A DNA stretch of 64,000 nt, from the NCBI GenBank assembly GCA_030950285.1, contig JAUZRR010000014.1, forward strand, positions 16,906 through 80,905, given 5' to 3'. Shown here one piece after another: positions 1 through 7,865 of this stretch. Source of the stretch: Planctomycetota bacterium (lineage in GTDB: Bacteria; Planctomycetota; Phycisphaerae; Phycisphaerales; UBA1924). The notes beneath the pieces were generated by a model. The model did no database searches and was not told the origin of the DNA. It saw nothing but the letters and a program-made list of their open reading frames with translations. The position numbers and the translations under genes are program-made. The number at the start of each line of letters is the position of its first letter. Within the stretch, counting starts at the first letter, position 1.

Positions 1-29
1 TGTGCTCGGTGTTGTGCTACGCTCCGCGC

Positions 30-521
30 GTGAAGACTGCACATCGAAAGCGGGACAGCTCGGCTGTCGGGTTGGTGTTTGTCGGCGTGCTCGCTGGGGT
101 GCTGTTGCTGGGCGGGTGCTCGCGGAGGGCGACGCCGAGCGCGGTGGTGACCGACGCGAGCATCCGCGACCGGACTGCTGAGGCCGCGGTGATCGAGTTT
201 GCGATCGAGACGACCAACCCCAACGATATTGAGTTGCCGATGCGTGACGTGGTGTACACGCTGAGCATCGAGGGCGAGCGGGTGTTCTCGGGTCGGCGCG
301 ATGCGCAGGCGACGATGCCCCGGGGCGGGACGCAGGAGATCACGCTCCCGGCGGTGGTGCCGATGGGTGAGGGGGGTGTGATGCCGGGTGTGTATCGGTA
401 CACACTCAAGGGGCGGGTGTTTTACTCTTTGCCGAGCCAGTTGGCGGACGTGTTGTTTGACGCGAAGCTGTCGCGGCCTTCGGTGATGATCGCCGACGAG
501 GGGGAGATCGATCTGCGTTGA
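30..521 (+). CDS. Lipoprotein with LEA14/WHy-like domain
   Basis: A basic N-terminus, a hydrophobic stretch and the lipobox LLLGGC predict a lipoprotein attached at the inner or outer membrane. The mature part of about 130 residues is all-beta. Its segment FAIETTNPNDIELPMRDVVY has the NPN-plus-hydrophobic pattern of LEA14/WHy domains, which are small immunoglobulin-like folds of unclear function in bacteria. GTG at 30 gives a normal signal peptide; an in-frame GTG at 9 would add seven residues. The gene is the first in the window, so its upstream context is not visible. The family call rests on pattern only. Confidence 0.6.
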   Translation: MKTAHRKRDSSAVGLVFVGVLAGVLLLGGCSRRATPSAVVTDASIRDRTAEAAVIEFAIETTNPNDIELPMRDVVYTLSIEGERVFSGRRDAQATMPRGGTQEITLPAVVPMGEGGVMPGVYRYTLKGRVFYSLPSQLADVLFDAKLSRPSVMIADEGEIDLR

Positions 522-570
522 GGTTGTGTGTGCCGGCTCGATTCGCAGAGCCTCAGCGTCGGCGTGATAC

Positions 571-595
571 AAAAAACCCTCGCTCGTGCGAGGGG
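571..595 (-). terminator. Rho-independent terminator for the cysteine-rich gene
   Basis: Read on the minus strand, a 7-bp GC stem (577-583 with 588-594, 4-nt loop) is followed by six T. It lies 45 bases after the stop of the minus-strand gene at 640-1425. The stem is also one copy of the interspersed palindrome seen at 34081, 30060, 56218 and 6838. Confidence 0.7.
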
Positions 596-639
596 CTCTG
601 CCATGAGTGGTTCGAATGGTTGAATAACGCGAAGTCCCT

Positions 640-1425
640 CTACTTGATCGCATCACAAGATTTCGTACCGGGACCACCCCATTCGCAACCGGCTGAGTGC
701 CCATCATGCACACAAAGATATGTAGGAGGGTCACCGTTCGGATTGCAGCACGCATAATAGCCTTGACGGCACTCGACACTTCCATAAATATTACAACTCA
801 CAGCACCTTTGCCGCCACCCTCACAGGCACTGAAGTCGCCAGCGGTATCATGGAGACACCGCATAATAGTCCGTCCGTTACTGACAATGCAACACGCCGA
901 GTAGCCAGCATGGCACACGATCGGGCCGTACTCGCCTTCTCCGGGCCCGACCGTCGGCCACATGTCCGTTGGCAGGCCGATGCTGAGCAACCCGTTGGCA
1001 GCCACTTTGATGAGCGCGTTGTTGTCCTCGGCGTTGACCAGATACACCGTAAACTCGGATTGGTTCCAGTAGACACCTTCGCCGACCGGCTCGCCGACTT
1101 CGCAGTATTGGCCGAGGTCTTTGCCGATTTTGATCATATCGCCGCCCTGGAAGATCCAGCGTTCGGTGTTGGCGATGACGGTGTATTCCGGCGACTCGAT
1201 GGTCACTGCAATCGCCCAGAGGTCGTAGTTTGAGAACTTCTCCCCCTCGGCAAGCATCGCCAGGCCGTGCTGGATCACCTCGGATGGCGGGTCCTCCTCT
1301 TGCATCACAGCAAGCACCGCGGCTCGCGCGTGCATCGCCGCAATGAGCCCCGGCCACGCCTGCGCAGCCGAAGCCGCCAGCAGGAGTGCCAAAAACGCGA
1401 CACCGCTCTGAGTTACCCTTTTCAT
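640..1425 (-). CDS. Secreted cysteine-rich protein with tandem six-Cys repeat
   Basis: I do not recognise the family. The N-terminus (MKRVTQ, a hydrophobic stretch, then AAQAW) is a Sec signal peptide. Residues 25 to about 165 have almost no cysteine and include a WIFQGGDMIKIG segment. From about residue 165 there are two copies of a roughly 40-residue module with the spacing C-x6-CC-x10-C-x(8-10)-C-x9-C: copy one starts CHAGYSACC, copy two CRQGYYACC, and both contain C-[LV]-HD and G-x(1-2)-SC. The even number of cysteines in an exported protein suggests disulfides. The promoter contains an 11-base G run (see 1498-1528). By Cys content and promoter type it resembles the peptides at 44384 and 60536. 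No modifying enzyme lies next to it. Confidence 0.7.
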   Translation of the reverse strand: MKRVTQSGVAFLALLLAASAAQAWPGLIAAMHARAAVLAVMQEEDPPSEVIQHGLAMLAEGEKFSNYDLWAIAVTIESPEYTVIANTERWIFQGGDMIKIGKDLGQYCEVGEPVGEGVYWNQSEFTVYLVNAEDNNALIKVAANGLLSIGLPTDMWPTVGPGEGEYGPIVCHAGYSACCIVSNGRTIMRCLHDTAGDFSACEGGGKGAVSCNIYGSVECRQGYYACCNPNGDPPTYLCVHDGHSAGCEWGGPGTKSCDAIK

Positions 1426-1452
1426 GATTTGTCCTTTCCGCCGTCCACACAG

Positions 1453-1497
1453 ACAGTATGCCTGTTTCTGCGACTCCCCGAGGCCGCAGCATACTGT
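1453..1497. promoter_or_regulatory. Nested inverted repeat at the start of transcription
   Basis: Outer arms ACAGTATGC (1453-1461) and GCATACTGT (1489-1497) are perfect complements, and an inner CTGCG/CGCAG pair is nested inside. The element starts directly next to the predicted -10 of the gene at 640-1425 and spans its predicted transcript start. It could be an operator or a 5' leader hairpin. Confidence 0.5.
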
Positions 1498-1528
1498 AAT
1501 ATATCAGCCCCCCCCCCCGAGGTTGCAA
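1498..1528 (-). promoter_or_regulatory. Promoter with 11-G run in the -35/-10 spacer
   Basis: On the minus strand TTGCAA (1523-1528) and TATATT (1498-1503) are separated by 19 bases that contain eleven consecutive G (1508-1518 as C on the plus strand). Nine G would give the optimal 17-base spacing. Placing a homopolymer exactly in the spacer is the known design of slip-strand phase-variable promoters. The stretch 1529-1650 upstream holds no gene I can support. Confidence 0.55.
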
Positions 1529-1650
1529 GAGGGAATCTGGAGAATCTACACTTTTTTATATGCAGACGCTTGGCACCCACCAAACCCGGATGAAAACCCT
1601 CATGAAAGTGGTGCATCTGTAACATACGGAATGCACACGCCCGTACTGCC

Positions 1651-2511
1651 CTATCCCTCCAGCTCACCCTGCCAGAGGTGCAGGTGGTCGTGTTCGGTGA
1701 GGTCGTACTTGAGTGGGGTGAGGGTGATGGCGCCGGCGAAGAGCTCGCTGACATCGCTGCCCGGGTCGGTGTGTCGGAACTCGAGCCCGGAGCGGTTGGC
1801 CCAGTAGTAGACTGCGCCTCCCGGGCTGACGCGGCGTTCGTAGCCGTCCTGCAGGCCGTGGGTGTTCATTGGGCATACTTTCAGAGGGAGCGGGTCGTGT
1901 CGGTGAGGGTTGTCGGCCTCACAGGGGGGGATATTGATTGAGAGGCAGGTGTGGGGTTCGAGCGGGCCGTGGGCGAGGACGGCGTCGATGGCGCGGCGGG
2001 CGTGGGTGGCGCCGCAGGCGTAGTCGGGCTCGTGGTTGCCGAGCATGAGGCTGACGGCGATCGCGGGGACGCCGAGGAAAGCGGCTTCGAGGGCCGCGGC
2101 GACGGTGCCCGAGTAGATGACGTTGATGCCGCAGTTGGCTCCGGCGTTCATGCCGGAGATGACCAGGTCGGGGCGGGCTCCCTCGCCGAAGCGATCGGGC
2201 CAGAGGCAGGTGAGTGCGAGCTTGACGCAATCGGCGGGTCTGGCGTTAACCGCGATGCCCTGCATGTGGTCGTTGACGGTTTCGTTGGTGATCGCGAGGG
2301 GCTTGTGGAAGGTCAGGCCGTGGCCTGTGGCGGACTGGACGGTGAGGGGGGCGACGGTGACGACCTCGTCGAAGGGCGATTTGGTGGGGGGCGATTTGGT
2401 GGGGGTTGGTTTGGTGGGGGGTGGGTCGGCGGGGCTGTTGGTGAGGGCGTGGTGGAGGGCGATGATGCCCGGGGCGTGGATGCCGTCGTCGTTGGTGAGG
2501 AGGATGCGCAT
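1651..2511 (-). CDS. surE: 5'/3'-nucleotidase SurE
   Basis: SurE dephosphorylates nucleoside monophosphates and is a stationary-phase housekeeping enzyme. The start MRILLTNDDGIHAPG carries the N-D-D metal site at the N-terminus; later GMNAGANCG and YSGTVAAALEA match the family's third metal ligand and SGT motif. I chose the ATG at 2511 because the family begins exactly there; an in-frame extension upstream is not conserved in kind. After ALTNSP there is an extra proline/lysine loop made of three 15-bp DNA repeats (2376-2420), absent from typical SurE. Length 286 residues against about 250 usual is explained by that loop and the tail. Confidence 0.93.
   Translation of the reverse strand: MRILLTNDDGIHAPGIIALHHALTNSPADPPPTKPTPTKSPPTKSPFDEVVTVAPLTVQSATGHGLTFHKPLAITNETVNDHMQGIAVNARPADCVKLALTCLWPDRFGEGARPDLVISGMNAGANCGINVIYSGTVAAALEAAFLGVPAIAVSLMLGNHEPDYACGATHARRAIDAVLAHGPLEPHTCLSINIPPCEADNPHRHDPLPLKVCPMNTHGLQDGYERRVSPGGAVYYWANRSGLEFRHTDPGSDVSELFAGAITLTPLKYDLTEHDHLHLWQGELEG
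2376..2420. repeat. Three 15-bp tandem repeats inside surE
   Basis: Three copies of a 15-bp unit close to GCGATTTGGTGGGGG encode a P-T-K-S-P type insertion near the SurE N-terminus. The unit is in frame, so copy-number change alters loop length only. Confidence 0.8.
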
Positions 2512-2669
2512 GGAGCGAGCGTAGCAGGGCGAGGGAGGTTTTTTGGGGGGTGTACGTATGGGGTGGCATTGGTGATTCAGGATGTGTAGAATTGAGGTGG
2601 TGAGCAGTTTGCCATTTTGTCTGAAAGCGAAGAAAGGCATCATTTCATTCTAAGAGAAAGGAAAACGCC

Positions 2670-3374
2670 ATGATGATGCGATCTGCCGTTGCGGTCCTTG
2701 CGACTTTGGGGTGTGTTTCGGGCGCACTTGGACAGGGCAACATGGAGTTCAGTCTTTCTGCCTCGCAGACCGAGGTTCATGCGAACGACCCCACCATCAC
2801 GATCGAGGTGTACGCGAGTTGGGATGATGATCCGGTGAATGTCGGCTTTGCGGCTGCGCTCTTCGACCTGCTCGGGGTCGAGAACTGGGAGACCGGAGCG
2901 GTCACGAGCTTTGTGGGCAACCCCATGATCTACGACAACTGGAGCGACGACGAGGGGGTGTTGCAACCCAACAACGACATCCTCGGCTCGATGCCCGCGC
3001 AGCTCCCTCCCCTCTTCAACGGGAACTTCGATTCGGACAATCCGATCCATGTGATGACGATCGAATGGGAGACCGACGACTTCAGCCCGAGGCAGGTCTG
3101 TGTCGGGACATTTCCCTTGGAAGGGTACATCTATCTCGATCAGTTCGGTACCACGATGTCGATGAGTGTGGTCGGCGAAACGCTCTGTTTTGATGTGATT
3201 GACAACTGGTGTCCAGGCGACTTCAACAACGATGGCAACAAGGACACGCAGGATGTCCTTGCCTTCCTCAATGCGTGGGCGGCTGGCGATCATCGCGCTG
3301 ACTGGAACCAGGACGGGACGATCGACACCCGCGACGTGCTCAATTTTCTCAACGATTGGTTGACAGCCTGCTGA
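2670..3374 (+). CDS. Exported protein with C-terminal GC-type dockerin
   Basis: Signal peptide (MMMRSAV to SGALGQ), then an ectodomain of about 150 residues, then two Ca-binding dockerin-like repeats: DFNNDGNKDTQDVLAFLNAW and DWNQDGTIDTRDVLNFLNDW, ending in AC. Dockerin-like C-termini of this short type anchor or sort exported proteins in Phycisphaerales (family knowledge). The ectodomain is homologous to that of the minus-strand gene at 62997-63653: both have G[VI]ENW-x-TG-x-V, PNNDI or SNNDI, QLPP-x-FN, DNP and FGT in the same order, but that protein ends in a PEP-CTERM-like tail. A strong terminator follows at 3471. The start ATG at 2670 follows AGAGAAAGGAAAA, a good ribosome site. Confidence 0.85.
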   Translation: MMMRSAVAVLATLGCVSGALGQGNMEFSLSASQTEVHANDPTITIEVYASWDDDPVNVGFAAALFDLLGVENWETGAVTSFVGNPMIYDNWSDDEGVLQPNNDILGSMPAQLPPLFNGNFDSDNPIHVMTIEWETDDFSPRQVCVGTFPLEGYIYLDQFGTTMSMSVVGETLCFDVIDNWCPGDFNNDGNKDTQDVLAFLNAWAAGDHRADWNQDGTIDTRDVLNFLNDWLTAC

Positions 3375-3470
3375 ACAGGCCAGCATCGTTCGGGGTCGGG
3401 GGCCGCATCCGGGCTGGAGGGTGAGCCGGGCTGAGGGGTGCCCGTTGAGCCTTGTCAGGCCGACCAGTAT

Positions 3471-3502
3471 CCGCCCGGTAGCACGACTGCCGGGCGGTTT
3501 TT
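3471..3502 (+). terminator. Rho-independent terminator
   Basis: CCGCCCGG (3471-3478) pairs with CCGGGCGG (3490-3497) around an 11-base loop and is followed by TTTTTAT. It ends the dockerin gene and isolates it from the cystathionine synthase gene downstream. Confidence 0.9.
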
Positions 3503-3641
3503 ATCGGTGCGTGTGCCGATGGCGGGGCAGCGGTGTCAGGCGGGGGCTTTGTTCCCGGGGCTATGCTGCGTCGGGATCGGCCCGATGGCGCGGATGGAGC
3601 GGATGGACCGGGCTGATACTTTGTACAACAGGAGCCCACCA

Positions 3642-5030
3642 ATGCGAACGCCCTTTGACAATATTCTCGATGCCATTGGCGATACGCCGCTGGTCAGGCT
3701 GAACAAGGTCGTGCCCGAGGGGGCGGCCGAGGTGTGGGTCAAGTGCGAGTTTCTGAACCCCGCGGGGAGCATCAAGGACCGCATGGCGATGCACATCGTC
3801 GAGCAGGCCGAGGCGCGGGGGTGGCTGAAGCCGGGGGGGACGATCGTCGAGAACACCTCGGGCAACACCGGGCTGGGGCTGGCGATGGTGGCGGCGGTGA
3901 AGGGGTACAAGTGCATCTTTACGATGCCCGACAAGATGAGCCTCGAGAAGGTGAACATGCTCAAGGGGTTTGGGGCCGAGGTGGTGATCACGCCGACCGA
4001 CGTGCCCGGCGACAGCCCCGAGCACTATGTCAACACCGCCAAGCGGATCGCCAAGGAGACGCCGGGCGGGTTTTATGTCAACCAGTACCACACCGAGCTG
4101 AACATCGAAGCCCACTATCTGTCCACGGGTCGGGAGATCTGGGAGCAGACCGGGGGTGAGTTTGATGCCTTTGTCGCGGGGGTCGGGACCGGGGGCACGA
4201 TCTCGGGCGTCGGACGCTACATCAAAGAGAAGAACAAAGAGCTCGGCAAGAACATCCTTGTGGTCGGGTCCGACCCGATCGGGAGTGTCCACTACAGCCT
4301 GTTCTACACCGGCGTGCCCGGCGAGGCGGGTGTGTACAAAGTCGAAGGCATCGGCGACGACATCGTGTGCGATGCGTTTGATCTGACAGCAGTGGACGAG
4401 ATTCTCCAGATCGACGATCGGCAGAGCTTTACCATGGCGCGGCGGCTGACCCGCGAAGAAGGGCTCTTCTGCGGCGGGTCGTCCGGCGGCATCGTGCACT
4501 CGGCGATCGAGGTCGCGGTCCGGCTGGGGGCGGGGAAGAAGGTGGTGTGCGTGCTGCCCGACCACGGCTCGCGGTATATCAGCAAGTATCTCACCGATTC
4601 ATGGATGAAGGACTACGGCTTTCTCGAACCCGAGCGGCATCTGGGGCTGGTCGAGGACGTGCTGAAGGTCGAACGGCCGAGCGTGGTGACCGCGGCGCCG
4701 GACACGCCGTTGTGCGAGGTGGTGCGGCTGTTCCGCGAGCACGGGGTGAGCCAGTTGCCGCTCGTGAATGGCAGCGGCAAGCCCGAGGCGATCGTCCACG
4801 AGGTGGACCTGCTGCGGGCGATGCAGGCCGGCGACGTGGCGATGGAGACGCCGGCGCACGAGGTGGCGACGGCGGTGGGGGGGCTGATCTATCCCAAGGC
4901 CCGCGTCGAGGAGCTGTACGCGATCTTTGCCAAGGACCAGGTGGCGATCGTGGTGGATGAGTCGGAGATCGTGGGGATCGTGTCGCAGATTGATTTGATT
5001 GATTATCTTTCGCAGAAGACAACCAGCTAA
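3642..5030 (+). CDS. Cystathionine beta-synthase (PLP enzyme plus CBS pair)
   Basis: Condenses serine and homocysteine to cystathionine, first step of reverse transsulfuration. Residues 1-330 are a fold-type II PLP domain: the PLP lysine is in NPAGSIKDRM, NTSGNTG binds the cofactor, GTGGTISG holds the phosphate. Residues about 340-462 are two CBS repeats (ERPSVVTAAPDTPLCEVVR and the following half), the usual regulatory module of eukaryote-like CBS. I start at the ATG at 3642 because it has GGAG ten bases upstream and begins the conserved TPFDNILDAIGDTPLVRL; longer starts read through the terminator at 3471. The cystathionine gamma-lyase gene follows after a 148-bp gap with an inverted-repeat element. 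O-acetylserine sulfhydrylase is the main alternative, but the CBS pair and partner favour this call. Confidence 0.9.
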   Translation: MRTPFDNILDAIGDTPLVRLNKVVPEGAAEVWVKCEFLNPAGSIKDRMAMHIVEQAEARGWLKPGGTIVENTSGNTGLGLAMVAAVKGYKCIFTMPDKMSLEKVNMLKGFGAEVVITPTDVPGDSPEHYVNTAKRIAKETPGGFYVNQYHTELNIEAHYLSTGREIWEQTGGEFDAFVAGVGTGGTISGVGRYIKEKNKELGKNILVVGSDPIGSVHYSLFYTGVPGEAGVYKVEGIGDDIVCDAFDLTAVDEILQIDDRQSFTMARRLTREEGLFCGGSSGGIVHSAIEVAVRLGAGKKVVCVLPDHGSRYISKYLTDSWMKDYGFLEPERHLGLVEDVLKVERPSVVTAAPDTPLCEVVRLFREHGVSQLPLVNGSGKPEAIVHEVDLLRAMQAGDVAMETPAHEVATAVGGLIYPKARVEELYAIFAKDQVAIVVDESEIVGIVSQIDLIDYLSQKTTS

Positions 5031-5036
5031 GGATTT

Positions 5037-5162
5037 CTCACCACAGAGACACAGAGAGCATAGAGAAAAATCCGAACACATATGAGAAGAGTGTCAGAGT
5101 AGAGTCTTTCGATTCTTGTGCGTTTGGATGCCTTTCCTCTGTGGTCTCTGTGTCTCTGTGGT
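5037..5162. repeat. 126-bp inverted-repeat element
   Basis: Arms built on ACCACAGAGACACAGAGA (about 5040-5057) and its complement (about 5142-5162) bracket roughly 85 bp of lower-GC sequence. It fills the gap between the two transsulfuration genes. The element has no coding capacity, and the arms look like those of a miniature interspersed element. It may fold as a long hairpin in a bicistronic transcript. Confidence 0.75.
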
Positions 5163-5178
5163 AAGGAAAGGAAAGTAC

Positions 5179-6333
5179 ATGACGCCTGACAACACCCGCT
5201 TTGCCACCCGCGCCATCCATGCCGGGCAGCGACCCGACCCGACCACCGGCGCGATCATGACGCCGATCTATCAGACCGCGACCTATGCGCAGCCCTCGCC
5301 GGGCACGTTCATAGATGAGTTCGACTATTCGCGCTCGGCCAACCCGACCCGCACCGCCCTCGAAGCCAACCTCGCGTCGCTGGAAGGGGCCGGGCACGGG
5401 TTGTGTTTCAGTTCGGGGTGTGCGGCGATGGACTGCGTGCTGCACCAGCTGGCGCCGGGCGATCATGTGATCCTCTGCGACGATGTCTATGGCGGGACCA
5501 ACCGCCTGTTTCATAAGGTGTACAACCGTCACGGGATCAAGATTTCGCTGGTCGATCTGACCGACCACGACGCGGCGGCTGCGGCGTTCCGGCCTGAGAC
5601 CAAACTGATGTGGCTCGAGACGCCGACCAACCCGATGCTCAAGGTGGTTGATATCGCGGCGATGGCGGAGCTTTGCAAGGCGAAGGGCGTGTGGCTTGCG
5701 GTGGACAACACGTTTGCGACGCCGGTGTTGCAGACGCCTTTGGCGCTGGGGGCCGACATCGTGTGCCACAGCTCGACGAAGTACATCGGCGGGCACTCGG
5801 ACGTGGTCGGCGGGGCGCTGCTCTCGAACGATGACGAGGTGCACGAGAAGCTGAAGTTTGTGCAGAACTCGGTCGGTGCGGTGCCGGGGCCGATGGATTG
5901 TTTCTTGCTGTTGCGTTCGACCAAGACGATCCATGTCCGTCTCGATCGGCACTGTCAGAACGCGGCGGCCCTGGCTGCGCACCTTGTCGAGCACCCGCGG
6001 TTTCCGCGTGTGGTCTATCCGGGGCTCGAGAGCCACCCGCAGCACGCGGTCGCGAAGAAACAAATGTGCGGCTTTGGCGGAATGATCACCGCCGAGATGG
6101 ACGGCGGGCTCGAGGACGCGCGGCGGTTCCTCGAACGGCTCAAGGTCTTTACGATTGCTGAGAGCCTTGGTGGTGTCGAGTCGCTGATCGAGAGCCCGGC
6201 GATTATGACCCATGCAAGTGTCCCGGCCGATCAGCGGGCCAAGCTCGGCATCACCGACGGGCTGGTGCGGTTCAGCGTGGGGATCGAGGATATCGCGGAC
6301 CTGATCGCGGATATCGAGCAGGCGCTGGAGTGA
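5179..6333 (+). CDS. Cystathionine gamma-lyase/synthase (trans-sulfuration PLP enzyme)
   Basis: Cys/Met-metabolism PLP family, 384 residues. The PLP lysine lies in HSSTKYIGGHSDVVGG; YSRSANPTR, SSGCAAMD and DNTFATP are family hallmarks. Downstream of cystathionine beta-synthase, the likely reaction is cystathionine to cysteine, 2-oxobutyrate and ammonia, giving a route from methionine to cysteine. Cystathionine gamma-synthase (metB) is the alternative and cannot be excluded by sequence reading. The ATG at 5179 has AAGGAAAGGAAAG just upstream and lies right after the inverted-repeat element; an in-frame upstream start would put translation inside that repeat. Confidence 0.88.
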   Translation: MTPDNTRFATRAIHAGQRPDPTTGAIMTPIYQTATYAQPSPGTFIDEFDYSRSANPTRTALEANLASLEGAGHGLCFSSGCAAMDCVLHQLAPGDHVILCDDVYGGTNRLFHKVYNRHGIKISLVDLTDHDAAAAAFRPETKLMWLETPTNPMLKVVDIAAMAELCKAKGVWLAVDNTFATPVLQTPLALGADIVCHSSTKYIGGHSDVVGGALLSNDDEVHEKLKFVQNSVGAVPGPMDCFLLLRSTKTIHVRLDRHCQNAAALAAHLVEHPRFPRVVYPGLESHPQHAVAKKQMCGFGGMITAEMDGGLEDARRFLERLKVFTIAESLGGVESLIESPAIMTHASVPADQRAKLGITDGLVRFSVGIEDIADLIADIEQALE

Positions 6334-6366
6334 GGGGTGCAGCTTCGGGCGTGGTACGGGAGAGTG

Positions 6367-6825
6367 CTAGAGCCCGAGTTGGAAGAGCACCCATCCGATG
6401 ATGAGCGTGATGCAGATTGTACCGGTGAGCAGCGCGAGCTTGCGCCGCCATCGGAATGGGGGCAGACGGCTGCCGATGTTCCGCGCGCCGAGGACCACGT
6501 CATCGGAGCCGCATTCGGGGCAGACGCTGAGGCCTGTTGCGCCCAGTTCGTACCCGCACGTGAAACAGCGAAACGCCTGTTGCGGGTTGACGTTCTTTGC
6601 TGATGGGCGCGGGATGACTGTTCCGCACTCTGGGCATTGTGTCTCGCGGCAGCCGCGGAGGTTGTAGCCGCACTCGTGGCAGGCGATATCCTGGTCTGGC
6701 AGATAGTCGGCGGGGATGAACCGGTTTGCTGGTGGGGGACTATGCACCGCAGATTGTACAGATGCAGCGTCTCTATGAGCTTGTGGGCGAGCACAAATTC
6801 CGGGATTGACGGCTGTAGCTGTCAT
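6367..6825 (-). CDS. Zinc-ribbon membrane protein
   Basis: About 152 residues. A first zinc ribbon (CHECGYNLRG then CPECG) is followed by a second (CFTCGYELG then CPECG) and a single C-terminal transmembrane helix (LLTGTICITLIIGWVLFQL). The C-x2-CGYNLRG signature is very common in planctomycetes and has no assigned function. I took the ATG at 6825 because upstream sequence is low in coding character and contains the palindromic repeat at 6838. It may be an assembly or sensing protein at the cytoplasmic membrane; this is open. Confidence 0.65.
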   Translation of the reverse strand: MTATAVNPGICARPQAHRDAASVQSAVHSPPPANRFIPADYLPDQDIACHECGYNLRGCRETQCPECGTVIPRPSAKNVNPQQAFRCFTCGYELGATGLSVCPECGSDDVVLGARNIGSRLPPFRWRRKLALLTGTICITLIIGWVLFQLGL

Positions 6826-6837
6826 CGAACGCGGCAT

Positions 6838-6860
6838 CCCGAGCCTGCGCTCGGGGCTCG
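6838..6860. repeat. Interspersed palindrome copy
   Basis: Contains CCCGAGCCTGCGCTCGGGGC, one member of the family CCCGAGCGCAAGCTCGGG found also at 30060 and 56218, with relatives at 577 and 34081. Confidence 0.6.
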
Positions 6861-6952
6861 CTGTGCATGGTGCGCGTGGTTGTTTGGCAACTCGCGGGAT
6901 GCGGTTCACGCCGGGTTTTCGTGCTTGGTCGTTCCGGTCGGGTGTGTCCTTT

Positions 6953-7465
6953 TCACACGGCAAGCTCGGAATCCCTGCCCGCCCCGTTCCCTCTTCTGCC
7001 GATAGAGCGACGCATCCACCGCCGCATCATCTCGCGGTTGACTGCTTCGTCGTCGATGTCTTCGGGCGGCAGCACGTGGGGCGAGCCGTCCTCGTAGGTC
7101 TCGATCGTCGGCACACTCTGGCCGACCTCCTCGAACGCCTGCACCAGCGCCCGCCCGTCCATGTCCCGCGCCACCGGCATGCCCAACAGCCGCAGCATCG
7201 TCGGCGTCACGTCGAGCAGCGTCGCGCCGTGGACCTCTTCGCCGCGTTTGATGCCCGGCCCCCACAGCGCGAGCATCCCGAACGTCCGGTGCCAGGCGAC
7301 CGGCTTGCCGCCTTTGATGGCGCTGGTTCCTACCGGCCTGCGCTGGTCGGAATAGAACCCGTGGTCGGAACAGATCATCACGACCGTGTCGTCGTCGATG
7401 CGTTTCATCAGCCGTCCCAGCATCAGGTCGTGCAGCCGGTAGCAGCCCTCCATTACCCCTAGCGT
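6953..7465 (-). pseudogene. Remnant of an alkaline-phosphatase-superfamily (phosphodiesterase-type) gene
   Basis: The C-terminal third of a nucleotide pyrophosphatase/phosphodiesterase-like protein is readable: GCYRLHDLMLGRLMKRID, then the metal-site motif SDHGFYSDQ, then AWHRTFGMLALWGPGIKRG and LLDVTPTMLRLLGMP. Intact homologues have about 300-400 more residues upstream with the nucleophile Thr/Ser and further metal ligands; here the sequence upstream of about 7465 in this frame is out of character, and no in-frame start with a ribosome site precedes the conserved part. A short piece in another frame (about 7470-7545, reading DCLAIAAAIAAS) may be further debris. I infer a 5'-truncated, non-functional gene. 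Confidence 0.6.
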
Positions 7466-7865
7466 CGTTGTCGTACCGGCCCGGCGTAGACCACGCTGCT
7501 GGCGGCGATGGCTGCGGCGATCGCGAGGCAGTCCTGCCCGCTGGGGTTGATTGTTCACGTTGTCTTGTTGTTTGGGGTCGTTATGGCTTGTCTCTCCTCT
7601 GTTTCTCGGGACCGCCTCCAGCCTACCGAGGCCGCCAGAGTCTCCAACGAAAACGCACGAACTTCGGGAAACACACCTAAAGACTGTTTGTGTTTTGTCA
7701 GAGTGGCGTTGCAGCCATGCTGGGGGGGATTTTCCCTTGCCACTCCCGAATCGGAGCCGCTGCGCACAGAAAGGGGATTTGCACGCGAACCTCCCTAGAA
7801 TCCGCATCGGCCGCGATGCCGAGCCTCGAACCCGCTGCTGACCAAGACCCCGGGAGTTCCCCACC
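7466..7865. other. Gap upstream of nuoF, no supported gene
   Basis: About 400 bases between the phosphatase remnant and nuoF. Reading frames here are short and without family resemblance. A 7-base G run occurs near 7722. The nuoF promoter should be in the last 100 bases, but I see no convincing -35/-10 pair. Confidence 0.5.
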
